Source: Ectothiorhodospiraceae bacterium (GTDB lineage: Bacteria > Pseudomonadota > Gammaproteobacteria > HK1). Taken from it: 64,000 bases of DNA. This document shows, one piece after another, positions 43,730 to 53,184 of the stretch. The stretch covers positions 620,001-684,000 of the forward strand of contig JACKNM010000002.1 in assembly GCA_024234875.1 (NCBI GenBank). Reading direction: 5' to 3'. Made by a program: the position numbers and the translations under genes. The stretch's first letter is position 1. Each line of letters opens with the position of its first letter. Under the pieces are notes generated by a model, which saw only the letters and a program-made list of their open reading frames with translations, had not been told where the DNA came from and made no database searches.

Positions 43730-46700
43730 CTAACAGGTGACCACCTCGTCCTCAGTCGCGGGTGTCCGCAGGACGAATCGCGCGCCGCGCTGGGGGCTGC
43801 TCGTGCACACGATGGAGCCACCGTGCTGCTCGGCGATCCGACGCACGATGGCGAGCCCGACGCCGTGACCGTCGACCGGCTGCGGGGTCGGGAGCCTGCG
43901 GAAGATCTCGAACACCCGCTCTCGCTCGGCTGGAGGGATGCCGGGGCCGTTGTCGGTGACCGCGACGCTCCACATCCCGTCACGCAGCTCGGAGTCGATG
44001 CGGATCTCGGGATGGGGCTGATCGTTGAACTTGATCGCGTTCTCGAGCAGCTCCGTCATCAGCCGCACGAGCTGGCGCCGGTCGGCCTTGAGGCGGTGCG
44101 GCAGGACGCGCGTCTCGATCCTGGCGTCGCGCGTCTGAATCAGCACCCGGACCCGATCCCGCGCCTCGGCCAGCACGTCGTAGAGGTCCACGTTGTTCTT
44201 CGGCTCGGCCTGCGTGACCACGCGCGAGTACTCGAGCAAACCCCGGATCATCGCGTGTAGCCGCTCGGCGCCGGACGTGATCTGCTGCACGTAGCCTTGC
44301 GACTTCTCGTCGAGCTCCTCACCGATACGGTCCGAGAGCAGACGCGCGAATCCACTCACCATCCGCAGCGGCTCGCTCATGTCGTGCGACACCGCATAGG
44401 CGAAGCCCTGCAGGTCCTCGTTGCGCTGCGCGAGTTGGTCGGCGGCGTGCTTGATGCGGTTGATGTCGACGAACGTCACGACGATTCCCCCGATGTCGCC
44501 GGACTCGCGGCGATAGGGGTGAATACGCATCAGGAACCAGTTGCCCTCGGCGTCCTGGACCTCGTGCTCCTGCTCGTCGCCGGAGTCGAGCACCGTCTCC
44601 AGCTCGCGCATGAACAGGGGAAAGTTGATCTTGCGGTTCAGATGGGCGATGGGCCGACCGATGTCCTGGTTCAGCAAGCTGAACTGGCGCGCGACGGCCG
44701 GCGTGAACCGCCGGATGCACAGCCCGTCGTCGAGGAATACGGTGCCGATCTCGGTGCTCGCGAGGAGGTTGTCCATGTCGTCGTTGAGCAGCGTCAGCTC
44801 GGTGATCTTGGACTCGTGCTCGCGGTTGACGGTGTAGAGCTCCTCGTTGACGGAATGCAGCTCCTCGTTGGTGCTTTGCAGCTCCTCGTTGGCTGCCATG
44901 AGCTCCTCGTTGGTGGCCTGCAGCTCCTCGTTGCTGGTCTCCAGCTCCTCCACCGTCGCCTGCAGGTACTCCTTGGTGTAACGCAGCTCCTGCTCGAGCT
45001 GCGCCAGGTGCTGGCTGTGGGCCGCGGACTCGTCGAACGGTGGCGCGTCGTCGGGAACCGCGATCTCGACCCGCTCGGAGGCGTCCGGCGACGCCTCGCT
45101 CCGCGTGAGCCGATGCGCCTCCTCGAACATCACCAGAAAGAAGTCCGCCGGGCTGTGCTCACCCAGCACCTCGATGGTGACCCGCACGATGCGCTCGTCG
45201 TCGTCCGCCAGGCGCACGCGGATGCCGCCGTAGCGAATGGGATTGACCTCTCGGACCGCGCGCTGCAGACCGGTCGACAGCGCCATCCGGAGATCGGGAT
45301 GAATCACGTCGAGGACGTTGATGGTGGCGACGCCGTGCGGGACGCGCAGGTAGTCGGCGCCGTCGTTGAACACGTGGGCGAGACGTCCGCTGCCCTCGAT
45401 GAGGATGCTCGCGGGCACGAAGCGATCGAGCAACGTGTCGTAGGTGCGCAGCAACGAGATGTCCCGCCCACCCACCTGGCGCGGCGGTGTGCGACTCACC
45501 CAGTTCGCCACCGTTCGCGGCGGTGGTGGGTCCGCCTGCACCGAGGTCCGGAACGACGCGGCGAGACGCACGTCGCGTCGCTTCAGGAAGAGCTTCCAGT
45601 GACGGTCGACGGTCTCGAACTCCTCCTGCAGCTCACCGAGCGACTCGCTCGGTCCGAGGAACAGGTAGCCATTCACTGCCAGTGCGAAATGGAACACCGA
45701 CAGGACCTTGTGCTGGATCTCGGGCTCGAAATAGATGATCGCGTTGCGACAGGAGATGAGATCGAGCTTGGTGAACGGTGGGTCGGTGATGAGATTCTGC
45801 TTCGCGAACACGACCAGGGCGCGGATCTCGGGCATCACCTGGAAGCGATCGTCGTCCAGGCGCTTGAAGTAGCGCGCGAGACGACTCGGCGAGATGGCAC
45901 TCACCGCGGACGTCGGATAGATGCCTGCGCCGGCGGTCTCCAGGGATTCGGTGTGCACGTCGGTGGCGAAGATGCGCAAGTTGACCGGCAGGCTGTTGCG
46001 GGTCAGATACTCGTGCATCAGGATCGCGAAGCTGTAGGCCTCCTCACCGGTGGCGGTGCCCGGCACCCAGCACCGCAGCTCACGGCCGCTGTTCACCCGC
46101 GAGCAGACGTCCGGGACCACTCGCTGCTCGATCACCTCCCACGCCCCGCGGTCGCGGAAGAACTCGGTCACGCCGATCAGCAGATCACGGTACAGGTTGA
46201 GCGGCTCGCTGGGCAGGACGCGGAGCAGGTTCAGGTAGTCGTCGATGGCGGAGACGCCGTGCAGCGCCATGCGTCGGTCGATTCGACGCGACACCGTTCC
46301 TGGCTTGTAGTGCTTGAAGTCGACGCCATAGCGCTCGCACAGGAGCTGATAGATCGCGGCGAAAGGCTCGTCGCCGCCACGGTCCTGCCATTCGGCGAGG
46401 GTGCGCCCAGCGATGGTTCGATCGTGATTGATGTAGTCGACCAGAACGCCCGGCATCGAGCTCGGTGGCAGGATGAGATCGACCACCCCGGTGGCGGTGG
46501 CGCTGTTCGGCATGCCATCGAAGCGCGCGGTCTCCGGCGACTGGCACAACACCAGCCCGCCGACCTCGTGGATCGCGCGGATCCCCCGGGCGCCGTCGCT
46601 CCCGGTCCCCGAGAGCACGATCGCGATGGAGCGCTCCTTCCACTCACCTGCGAGCGAGAGCAGGAAGTGGTCGATCGGGAGGTTCAGCCCCGCGCCCGGC

Positions 46701-47014
46701 TCACGCTCGGTGAGATCGAACCGGCCGGCCTGAACGGTCATCATCTTGCGAGACGGAATCAGGTACACGGTGTTGGCATGCACCTGCATGCCCTGCTCGA
46801 CCTTGCGAATCGCCATCTCGGTGTGGCGCGCGAGGAGCTCGTCCATGAGGCTCTTGAAGTCCGGCGTGAGGTGCTGGACGACCACGAACGCCATGCCGGT
46901 GTCGACCGGCACCGTGGCGAAGAACGCTTCCAGCGCCTCGAGGCCCCCCGCGGATGCGCCGATGCCGACGACGTACGACGCACCGCCGTCGGTCGGAAGG
47001 CTCCTCGCGTCCAT
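43730..47014 (-). CDS. CheB-CheR-PAS-histidine kinase hybrid
   Basis: A 1094-residue fusion. CheB methylesterase (about 10-195): VVGIGASAGGLEAL, FVVVQHLTPDFKSLM and IVLSGTGSDGARGIRAI, giving the Ser-His-Asp triad. CheR methyltransferase (about 215-480): KPGTVSRRIDRRM, GVTEFFRD, CWVPGTATGEEAYSFAI, LDLISCRNAIIYF. A PAS-like region follows, then a striking heptad coiled coil (EELETSNEELQATNEEL and four more similar units), a second PAS (TEIGTVFLDDGLCIRRFTP) and a kinase with YAVSHDMSEPLRMVSGFARLL, LLENAIKF and DNGPGIPP. Soluble. Probably links light, redox or methylation inputs to phosphotransfer. ATG 47014 matches the CheB start. Confidence 0.9.
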   Translation of the reverse strand: MDARSLPTDGGASYVVGIGASAGGLEALEAFFATVPVDTGMAFVVVQHLTPDFKSLMDELLARHTEMAIRKVEQGMQVHANTVYLIPSRKMMTVQAGRFDLTEREPGAGLNLPIDHFLLSLAGEWKERSIAIVLSGTGSDGARGIRAIHEVGGLVLCQSPETARFDGMPNSATATGVVDLILPPSSMPGVLVDYINHDRTIAGRTLAEWQDRGGDEPFAAIYQLLCERYGVDFKHYKPGTVSRRIDRRMALHGVSAIDDYLNLLRVLPSEPLNLYRDLLIGVTEFFRDRGAWEVIEQRVVPDVCSRVNSGRELRCWVPGTATGEEAYSFAILMHEYLTRNSLPVNLRIFATDVHTESLETAGAGIYPTSAVSAISPSRLARYFKRLDDDRFQVMPEIRALVVFAKQNLITDPPFTKLDLISCRNAIIYFEPEIQHKVLSVFHFALAVNGYLFLGPSESLGELQEEFETVDRHWKLFLKRRDVRLAASFRTSVQADPPPPRTVANWVSRTPPRQVGGRDISLLRTYDTLLDRFVPASILIEGSGRLAHVFNDGADYLRVPHGVATINVLDVIHPDLRMALSTGLQRAVREVNPIRYGGIRVRLADDDERIVRVTIEVLGEHSPADFFLVMFEEAHRLTRSEASPDASERVEIAVPDDAPPFDESAAHSQHLAQLEQELRYTKEYLQATVEELETSNEELQATNEELMAANEELQSTNEELHSVNEELYTVNREHESKITELTLLNDDMDNLLASTEIGTVFLDDGLCIRRFTPAVARQFSLLNQDIGRPIAHLNRKINFPLFMRELETVLDSGDEQEHEVQDAEGNWFLMRIHPYRRESGDIGGIVVTFVDINRIKHAADQLAQRNEDLQGFAYAVSHDMSEPLRMVSGFARLLSDRIGEELDEKSQGYVQQITSGAERLHAMIRGLLEYSRVVTQAEPKNNVDLYDVLAEARDRVRVLIQTRDARIETRVLPHRLKADRRQLVRLMTELLENAIKFNDQPHPEIRIDSELRDGMWSVAVTDNGPGIPPAERERVFEIFRRLPTPQPVDGHGVGLAIVRRIAEQHGGSIVCTSSPQRGARFVLRTPATEDEVVTC

Positions 47015-47310
47015 GTGACCGTACCCCGTCTGCTGCAGAGACACCGACGTCCATCCGACCGCGTGCGATCGACGGTCGCGCCGGGCGACCGGTGATCCTT
47101 CAGTCACGCAAACTCGTCGGCGCGGGGGCAGGGTGTCGACATCCGCCCGCGCTGTGTGACCGAAGGACCGCAATATAGGCATCTCCTTCTCACGCTGCCA
47201 AGCGAGCGTTCACTGGCAGGGCCCCGACGCGCCGCGATCGCTACCCACCGACCAACCCCGTTACGATGCTCACCGTGCCGACCGCGGCACCCAGCCGAGG
47301 AAACAGACCG

Positions 47311-48204
47311 ATGCCCCCGAGCGAGAGAGCAGTACTCGTCATCCACGGCGGAGCGGGCGTGATGCCCGACCACGACTACGCCGAGCCGGCGGCCTTCATG
47401 GCCGAGATCCTCGAGCGCGGCGGGCGAGCATTGCGCGCCGGTGGCGAGGCGTTGGATCTGGTGGTGGAGATGGTGGTGGCGATGGAGGCCTCGGGCCTGT
47501 TCACCGCCGGCAAGGGCAGTGCCGCGAACCAGGCCGGGGAGGTGGAGCTCGATGCCTCGGTGATGACCGGGCACGACCGGATGGCGGGTGCGGTGGCGGC
47601 GGTGCGCAACGTCGAGAGCCCGATCCGACTCGCCCTCGCGGTGCGTGAGCGAACGCCCCACGTCATGCTCGCGGGCCGCGGCGCCGAGGCGTTCGCGGAC
47701 CAGGTGGGCCTGCCCAGGATCTCGGACCCGGCGCGCTACTACGCACCCGCGGTGGCGCGGACGGCGCGGCCGGGCGCCGTCGGCGCGACGGGGCCGCTCA
47801 CCCACGGCACCGTCGGCGCGGTGGCCCTCGACCGCGCGGGTCGACTGGCCGCCGCCACCTCCACCGGCGGCACGTTGAGCAAGCTGCCCGGCCGCGTCGG
47901 CGACACACCGCTGGTGGGCGCGGCGACCTGGGCCGATGCGCGCGTCGCGGTCTCCTGCACCGGCCAGGGGGAGTACTTCGTGCGCGCAGCCGCCGCGCAC
48001 GACGTCGCGGCGCGGATGGCGTACGCCCAGCTGCCGCTCGACGACGCGGCACGCCAGGTGATCGACGCGGTCGGCACGCTCGGCGGCAACGGTGGCCTGA
48101 TCGCGGTCGATTGCGAGGGGAACGTGGCCATGCCGTTCAACAGCGGTGGCATGAAGCGCGGGGTGGTCGGGCTCGACGGGAAGGTCGTCGTCGAGGTGTA
48201 CTGA
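47311..48204 (+). CDS. Isoaspartyl peptidase / L-asparaginase (type 2, Ntn hydrolase)
   Basis: A 297-residue plant-type asparaginase. AVLVIHGGAGVMP opens the alpha chain, FTAGKGSAANQAGEVELDASVM follows, and the autocleavage/nucleophile Thr is in HGTVGAVALDRAGRLAAATSTGGTLSKLPGRVGDTPLVG. GEYFVRAAAAHDVAARM and VAMPFNSGGMKRG close the site. The precursor cleaves itself before Thr to give alpha and beta chains and then removes isoaspartyl residues from peptides. ATG 47311 has GAGG upstream; longer frames are not family-like. Confidence 0.9.
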   Translation: MPPSERAVLVIHGGAGVMPDHDYAEPAAFMAEILERGGRALRAGGEALDLVVEMVVAMEASGLFTAGKGSAANQAGEVELDASVMTGHDRMAGAVAAVRNVESPIRLALAVRERTPHVMLAGRGAEAFADQVGLPRISDPARYYAPAVARTARPGAVGATGPLTHGTVGAVALDRAGRLAAATSTGGTLSKLPGRVGDTPLVGAATWADARVAVSCTGQGEYFVRAAAAHDVAARMAYAQLPLDDAARQVIDAVGTLGGNGGLIAVDCEGNVAMPFNSGGMKRGVVGLDGKVVVEVY

Positions 48205-48293
48205 TCGCCGGTGAAGGAATCGGGCGCCGCTCGCGCCAGCACGGTGCCGGGGCAGCCCGCCGGCACCGCGGTCGACTCGAAGGAGGACAGCAC

Positions 48294-49136
48294 ATGCGCA
48301 TCGGTCTCGGCACCCCGCTCCCCGCCTACACCATCGACCCGGCGTTCATGGCGCGACAGGCCGAGCGGCTCGGCTTCGACTCGCTGTGGTATGCCGAGCA
48401 CCCGGCGGTGCCGGTGGAGAGCGCAAGCCCGTTTCCGTCGACCGGCGGCGAGATCCCGTGGCAGTACTCGCACTTCGACGAGCCGTACGTGGCCCTCGCC
48501 CGCGCCTCGGCGGTGACCAGCACGCTGCTCCTCGGCACCGGCATCACCCTCGTGCCGCAGCGCCATCCGCTGGTGCTGGCGAAGGTCATCGCCTCGCTGG
48601 ATCACCACAGCGGCGGGCGCTTCCTGTTCGGGGTCGGCACCGGGTGGCTCAAGGAAGAGGTCGAGATGATGGGCGGCAACTTCCGAATGCGCTGGACCCA
48701 GACCCGCGAGCACATCGAGGCCATGAAGGCGCTGTGGGCCAGCGACGCCGCCGAGTACCACGGTCGGTTCGTCGATTTCCCGCCGTCGCGGGTCTACCCC
48801 AAGCCCGCGCAGCGACCGCATCCGCCGGTGATCCTCGGCGGGATGGCGCCGAGGGTGCTCGAGCGGGTGGTCGAATGCGCCGACGGCTGGTTACCCAACC
48901 GCATCACACCGGCCGAGATCGAGAAGGCGCGTGCCGAGCTCGACCGCCGAGCGCGCGACGCCGGCCGCGATCCGAGCACGATCTCCATCTCCGTGTTCGG
49001 CCAGGAGCCGGATCCGGCGCTCGCGCGCGCGTTCCTCGACGCCGGGGCCGACCGTGTCGTGGTGCGGCCCCAGCACGTGGAGACCGAGGCCGAGATGGAG
49101 GCCCAGCTCGAGGCGATCGCCGAGCGAATGCTCTGA
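48294..49136 (+). CDS. Luciferase-like (LLM) F420-dependent oxidoreductase-type protein
   Basis: A 280-residue LLM-family barrel protein. FMARQAERLGFDSLWYAEHPAVPVE, VTSTLLLGTGITLVPQRHPLVLAKVIASLDHHSGGRFLFGVGTGWLKEEVEMMGG and PPVILGGMAPRVLERVVECADGWLPN are typical of the F420-type subgroup. The cofactor may be F420 or FMN; no F420 biosynthesis gene lies in the window. A strong AAGGAGG precedes the ATG. It is co-directional with the peptidase gene and convergent with the racemase-family gene. Confidence 0.85.
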   Translation: MRIGLGTPLPAYTIDPAFMARQAERLGFDSLWYAEHPAVPVESASPFPSTGGEIPWQYSHFDEPYVALARASAVTSTLLLGTGITLVPQRHPLVLAKVIASLDHHSGGRFLFGVGTGWLKEEVEMMGGNFRMRWTQTREHIEAMKALWASDAAEYHGRFVDFPPSRVYPKPAQRPHPPVILGGMAPRVLERVVECADGWLPNRITPAEIEKARAELDRRARDAGRDPSTISISVFGQEPDPALARAFLDAGADRVVVRPQHVETEAEMEAQLEAIAERML

Positions 49137-49145
49137 GTCCGCGGC

Positions 49146-49892
49146 CTAGGCCGCCCGGCGCGCCGCCTCGATGCGCCGGAGCAACCGCCCGTGGCCCTCG
49201 ACCGGCGCGGTGAGGCCGAGCACGCCCAGAGTCGCCCAGATCGTGGCCTGATTCGAGGTCACGACCGGCTTGCCGATGCGTTGCTCGATCGCCTCCACCG
49301 CCTCGACCGAGCGCCACGCGGTGCACGAGCAGAGCATCGCGTCGGCACGCGAGTCGAACACCCGCGCCGCGAAGTCGGCGATGACCTCCGGGTCCTGATC
49401 GTTGATGCCCTGGTTCCCCGCCTTGCTGGCGACCGGCTCCGCCTCGAGGTTCACCACCTCGAAGCCCTGCGCTTGCAGGTACGCGAGCAGCTTCTGGTTG
49501 TTCCACTCCGGGTAGGGCGTCGCCACCGAGAGCCGCCGCGCACCGAAAGACCGCAGCGCCTCCACCACCGACGGGCTGGTGGCCACCGCCGGACAGCCGG
49601 CGGTGCGCTCGATGAGCGCCTGCATGTCCCGGTCCCAGCCCGGGCCCTTGAAGAAGCTGCCGGTGGTGCATCCATAGGCGATGACGTCGACCGCGGCGGT
49701 GCCGAGGTAACGCGCGCCGGACTCGATCTCGGCGTTCATGGTGTTCATGCCCGCCTCGCCCGAGAACTCGTTCGTGAGCCACATGCGCTGGCCGTGAATC
49801 GTCACCCCAGGCGGGACGACGCGCTGGAAATCCGCCTCGCAGGTGGTGTTGGTCGACGGAACCATGACCCCGATACGCTTTGGAATCGCCAT
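49146..49892 (-). CDS. Asp/Glu racemase-superfamily protein (maleate isomerase / arylmalonate decarboxylase type)
   Basis: A 248-residue cofactor-independent enzyme. IGVMVPSTNTTCEADFQRVVPPGVTIHGQRMWL, VIAYGCTTGSFFKGPGWD (first catalytic Cys), ALRSFGARRLSVATPYPEWNN and MLCSCTAWRSVEAVEAIE (second Cys region) fit maleate cis-trans isomerases and arylmalonate decarboxylases. The two-cysteine mechanism suggests isomerisation or decarboxylation of a dicarboxylate. The class V aminotransferase gene lies upstream on the same strand, about 100 bases away. Confidence 0.83.
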   Translation of the reverse strand: MAIPKRIGVMVPSTNTTCEADFQRVVPPGVTIHGQRMWLTNEFSGEAGMNTMNAEIESGARYLGTAAVDVIAYGCTTGSFFKGPGWDRDMQALIERTAGCPAVATSPSVVEALRSFGARRLSVATPYPEWNNQKLLAYLQAQGFEVVNLEAEPVASKAGNQGINDQDPEVIADFAARVFDSRADAMLCSCTAWRSVEAVEAIEQRIGKPVVTSNQATIWATLGVLGLTAPVEGHGRLLRRIEAARRAA

Positions 49893-49994
49893 ACGGCCTC
49901 CGCTGTGTGGAGTTTCGCCTGCCGGTCGGTGTGGCCGACGGATCGAGGACCGCCAGCGGCTAAGCGAGCGTGCCCATCGTCCGCGCTCGGCCCG

Positions 49995-51182
49995 TCATGG
50001 CGGCACCGCGTCGGCAAGGAGCTCGACCGCGGCCTGGATCCCGCCGCGACCGTGCGCGATGCCGAGTGCGCGCAGCCCCATCTCCACCACGCCGAGCGCG
50101 CCGAGGATCATCGGCGCGTTGACGTGCCCCATGTGCGCGATACGAAACGCCTTGCCGTCGAGGGGCCCGATGCCGATTCCGAGCACGACACCGCAGCGGG
50201 TCCGACAGTAGTCCAGCAGCGCCGCCGGGCTGGCGCCGGCCGCGGTACGCACCGTGGTGACGCTGTCGGCGCGCTCCGCCGGCTCGCTGGCGTTGAACTC
50301 GATCGCCCCGCCCTCGGCCCACACCGTCACCGCGGCACGCACCGCGCGCGCGAGCAGGGCTTGACGATGCCAGGCCGCTTCGAGCCCCTCCTCGAGCAGC
50401 ATGTCGAGTGACCTCCGCAGCCCGAAGAGCATGTGCTCGGGCGGGGTGCCGCAGTACTTCTGGTAGTGCAGCGGACCCTCGCGGAAGGTCCAGTCCCAGT
50501 ACTGGGTGCGGAGATTCGCGTGCTGGTGCACCGCGCGCGCCTTGGGGCCGGCGGCCACGAAGCCGAGCCCGGGCGTCATCATCAGACCCTTCTGCGAGGC
50601 GGTGATGGCGACGTCGACACCCCAGGCGTCCATCTCGAACGGCACCACGCCGATGGAGGCGATGCCGTCGACCATCAGCAGTGCGCCGTGACCGGCGGCA
50701 TCGATCGCGGCGCGCACGCCGCGCACGTCGTTGACGACCCCCGTAGCGGTGTCGACCTGCACCAACAACACCGCCTTCAGCGCGCCAGCAGTGTCCGCGC
50801 GCAGACGCGCCTCGACCGCGCCGGGCTCGACGGCGCGACGCGAATCGCCCGCCATCAGCTCGACCTCGATCCCGTTCATCCGCGCCATCTCGGCCCAGGC
50901 GTGGGTGAACAGACCGCCGCCGACCGCGAGCACGCGATCACCGCGCGAGAGCACGTTCGAGAGCGCCGCCTCCCACACCCCGTGGCCGTTGGCGATATAG
51001 ATGTAGACGTGCCCGCCGGTTCGGAACACCCGCGCGAGGTCGGCGAGGCACGAATCGGTCAGCGCCGGCAGGTCGCTCGCGTAGATGTCGACCGCCGGCC
51101 GGTGCATCGCGCCGAGCACCTCGTCGGGCACCGTGGTCGGGCCTGGGATGGTCAGGAACTCGCGGCCGTGGCGCACGGTCAT
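49995..51182 (-). CDS. Class V aminotransferase, alanine/serine-glyoxylate aminotransferase type
   Basis: A 395-residue PLP enzyme. FLTIPGPTTVPDEVLGAMHRPAVDIYAS is the family N-terminus, YIANGHGVWEAALSNVLSRGDRVL binds phosphate, VQVDTATGVVNDV and MVDGIASIGVVPFEMDAWGVDVAITASQKGLM contain the cofactor Asp and Lys. LRTQYWDW and PAALLDYCRTRCGVVLG are also characteristic. It probably transfers an amino group to glyoxylate or pyruvate. ATG 51182 has GAGG upstream. The frame extends upstream without family similarity. Confidence 0.87.
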   Translation of the reverse strand: MTVRHGREFLTIPGPTTVPDEVLGAMHRPAVDIYASDLPALTDSCLADLARVFRTGGHVYIYIANGHGVWEAALSNVLSRGDRVLAVGGGLFTHAWAEMARMNGIEVELMAGDSRRAVEPGAVEARLRADTAGALKAVLLVQVDTATGVVNDVRGVRAAIDAAGHGALLMVDGIASIGVVPFEMDAWGVDVAITASQKGLMMTPGLGFVAAGPKARAVHQHANLRTQYWDWTFREGPLHYQKYCGTPPEHMLFGLRRSLDMLLEEGLEAAWHRQALLARAVRAAVTVWAEGGAIEFNASEPAERADSVTTVRTAAGASPAALLDYCRTRCGVVLGIGIGPLDGKAFRIAHMGHVNAPMILGALGVVEMGLRALGIAHGRGGIQAAVELLADAVPP

Positions 51183-51278
51183 GCTCGAGCCTCGCGGTGC
51201 CGATGGAGATTCGCGATCCTTGGCGAGTCCAGGCGCGCTGTCCAGTGGTGCGCCCGCTTTCGGGTCGGCCACGGATGG

Positions 51279-52781
51279 TCATCCATCGCCGAGCACCTCG
51301 AGAATCACCGGAAGCAGACGCTCGAGCGAGGTTGCCGCGCCGACCTCGGTGACCTCGTCGTCCACGTTGTCGTCGAGTGAGAGGTCGAGCTCCGCCGACG
51401 AGACCCTCGCCGTCGCCAGGATCGCGCCCGGTGCGTCCGGTGCCGTCGCGCTGATGCGGATCAGCGGCGCGACCCCGGGCTCGAGGGTCTCCAGGATGTC
51501 CAGGAAGTCGCGCTCGCAGGTCACCAGCTGGCCGACGTTGGCGCAGGTCCAGCCGTCGCCACTGAACCCGCGAGCGCGCACGCCCGGCGACAGCTCGACG
51601 TGCACCAGGATATCGGATGCGGGATGCAAGCCGGCGTTGGCAACCGAGACCTGATACTCGAAGAGCTCGCCGCTGCGGACCGGGTCGTTCGAGTCGTCGA
51701 TGGTGATCGCGAGGTCGGCCGCAGCACCGCTCGTCGCCACCACGCCAGTCGTCTCGGAGTCGGCATCGTTGCCCGGCGCCGGATCCGGGGTCGCCGCCGA
51801 GACCTGGGCGAAATTGACCATCGTGCCCGGCTCGGTCGGCGCGCTGACGACGATGGCGATGGTCGAGCCGACTGCATCGGCAGTGAGCGTCGGCCGGACA
51901 CAGGTCACCGCCCCCGCGTCGTGCGTGCAATCCCATCCCGAGCCCGATGCACCGAAGTACGTCGCCTGCTCGGGAAGGAAGTCCGTCACCACCACCTCAC
52001 GCGCCGTTCCCGGGCCGTGGTTGACGACGGTGAGGACGTACTCGACGCTCGCCCCGGGCGCGACGCTTCCGTTCGGACCGGACTTGCCGAGCTCGAGATC
52101 GGCGTCGAACGGCACGTAGACGTGCTCGACGCTGGTGTCGATCTCGAGGTCGTAGGTCGCGACCACACCGGCCGAGGGCACGAATTGGTAGAGGTCGATG
52201 TCACTCGTGAGGGTGAGGCCAGGGTGGACGAGCGGCTCGCCGGCCTCGATCACCACCTCGACCGGCTGCTCCTCGACGACGTCCGCCCGAAACCGTTGCT
52301 CGATGACGTCTCCGCTGCCGGGCAAGCGCCCGGGCGGACAGCCCGGGGTGCTCACACAGCCCGAGTGGAGCGCGGACACGGCGCACACGAAGACCGTCGG
52401 TGTGCCCGCATGCAGCACGTCCAGCACGCCGACGGTGCACGCCTCGGGGTCCGTCGACGACGATCCCGAGAAGGTGTAGCGCACGCCGCCCCCGATCCTC
52501 GAGCGCACCCAGGTGCGGACCAGCGTTCCACGCGTGGTGTCGAACTCGGGCAGCACCTCGTTCAACGCGAAACCGACGGTCTCGATCTGGTCCGCGAGCT
52601 CGACCCGGCACCGCGTCGGGTCGGACTCCTGCGCCAAACAATCCACGCGATGGGTGAATGTCTCGAGCTGGCGGTCCATCTGCACGTGGACGCTCGCGAG
52701 CTCGGCCGCCTGACCGGCCACGCCGACGGCGAGGAGCACCAGCGCGAAACAACTGCTACAGACGAAAGGAATGCGTCTCAC
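51279..52781 (-). CDS. Secreted DUF11 repeat protein
   Basis: A 500-residue exported protein starting at a GTG with GGAG upstream. Signal peptide MRRIPFVCSSCFALVLLAVGVAGQAA. An N-terminal unique region of about 230 residues includes a coiled part and three disulphide candidates (VDCLAQESDPTRC; VFVCAVSALHSGCVSTPGC). Two DUF11 domains follow: DADLELGKSGPNGSVAPGASVEYVLTVVNHGPGTAREVVVTDFLP and AADLAITIDDSNDPVRSGELFEYQVSVANAGLHPASDILVHVELSP. DUF11 domains are Ig-like stalk units of surface proteins. There is no clear sorting signal beyond a short C-terminal hydrophobic stretch (LERLLPVILEVLG). Confidence 0.78.
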   Translation of the reverse strand: MRRIPFVCSSCFALVLLAVGVAGQAAELASVHVQMDRQLETFTHRVDCLAQESDPTRCRVELADQIETVGFALNEVLPEFDTTRGTLVRTWVRSRIGGGVRYTFSGSSSTDPEACTVGVLDVLHAGTPTVFVCAVSALHSGCVSTPGCPPGRLPGSGDVIEQRFRADVVEEQPVEVVIEAGEPLVHPGLTLTSDIDLYQFVPSAGVVATYDLEIDTSVEHVYVPFDADLELGKSGPNGSVAPGASVEYVLTVVNHGPGTAREVVVTDFLPEQATYFGASGSGWDCTHDAGAVTCVRPTLTADAVGSTIAIVVSAPTEPGTMVNFAQVSAATPDPAPGNDADSETTGVVATSGAAADLAITIDDSNDPVRSGELFEYQVSVANAGLHPASDILVHVELSPGVRARGFSGDGWTCANVGQLVTCERDFLDILETLEPGVAPLIRISATAPDAPGAILATARVSSAELDLSLDDNVDDEVTEVGAATSLERLLPVILEVLGDG

Positions 52782-52872
52782 GCCGCGCGCTCCGCAGGAC
52801 CCCGACCAGTCCGGACCCTATACGATGGCCGCGCCCGGAACCAGGCGGCCACACCGAGGCCCGCGTGGGCAT

Positions 52873-53113
52873 GGGGTCGGACCAACCTATGTGGTTGAAA
52901 CAGAGATGTTTTCTCTCCACGGCGAGGCTGGCCTGGCGGCACTGACCGCGGCGCGGATGCCGGCGCACCGCCCGCTCGCTGCCCCCGCCGGTGGTCGCGA
53001 GGCCCACTCCGCCCACCCCCAGGCGGGCCGGTGGCGGTGCTCCAGGCCGACGTCCGGCCACCGCCGACCGAGAAAACTCCTGCTGAGACAACGACCTGAG
53101 TTGGTCCGACCCC
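52873..53113. mobile_element. 241-bp MITE-like inverted-repeat element (copy C)
   Basis: The left end reads GGGGTCGGACCAACCTAT and the complement of the right end GGGGTCGGACCAACTCAG. The first 14 bases are identical and similarity continues to about base 45, including a shared TTTTCTC block. The interior is GC-rich with no coding potential I can support. It fills most of the 403-base divergent gap 52782-53184 upstream of the GMC oxidoreductase, so it may carry or disturb that promoter. It is related to the copies at 31748 and 32932. Confidence 0.72.
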
Positions 53114-53184
53114 ACTCGTTGTTCGGCGTCGGAATCGGGCCGAGAATGGGCGGGCGAACCTCTCGTCAACCGCTCTGGGACGCC

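Noticed and set aside
44297..47095. 932-codon plus-strand open frame opposite the CheB-CheR-kinase gene
   Set aside because: It is rich in His, Arg, Val and Asp, typical of antisense frames in GC-rich DNA, and the minus strand encodes clear CheB, CheR and kinase motifs.
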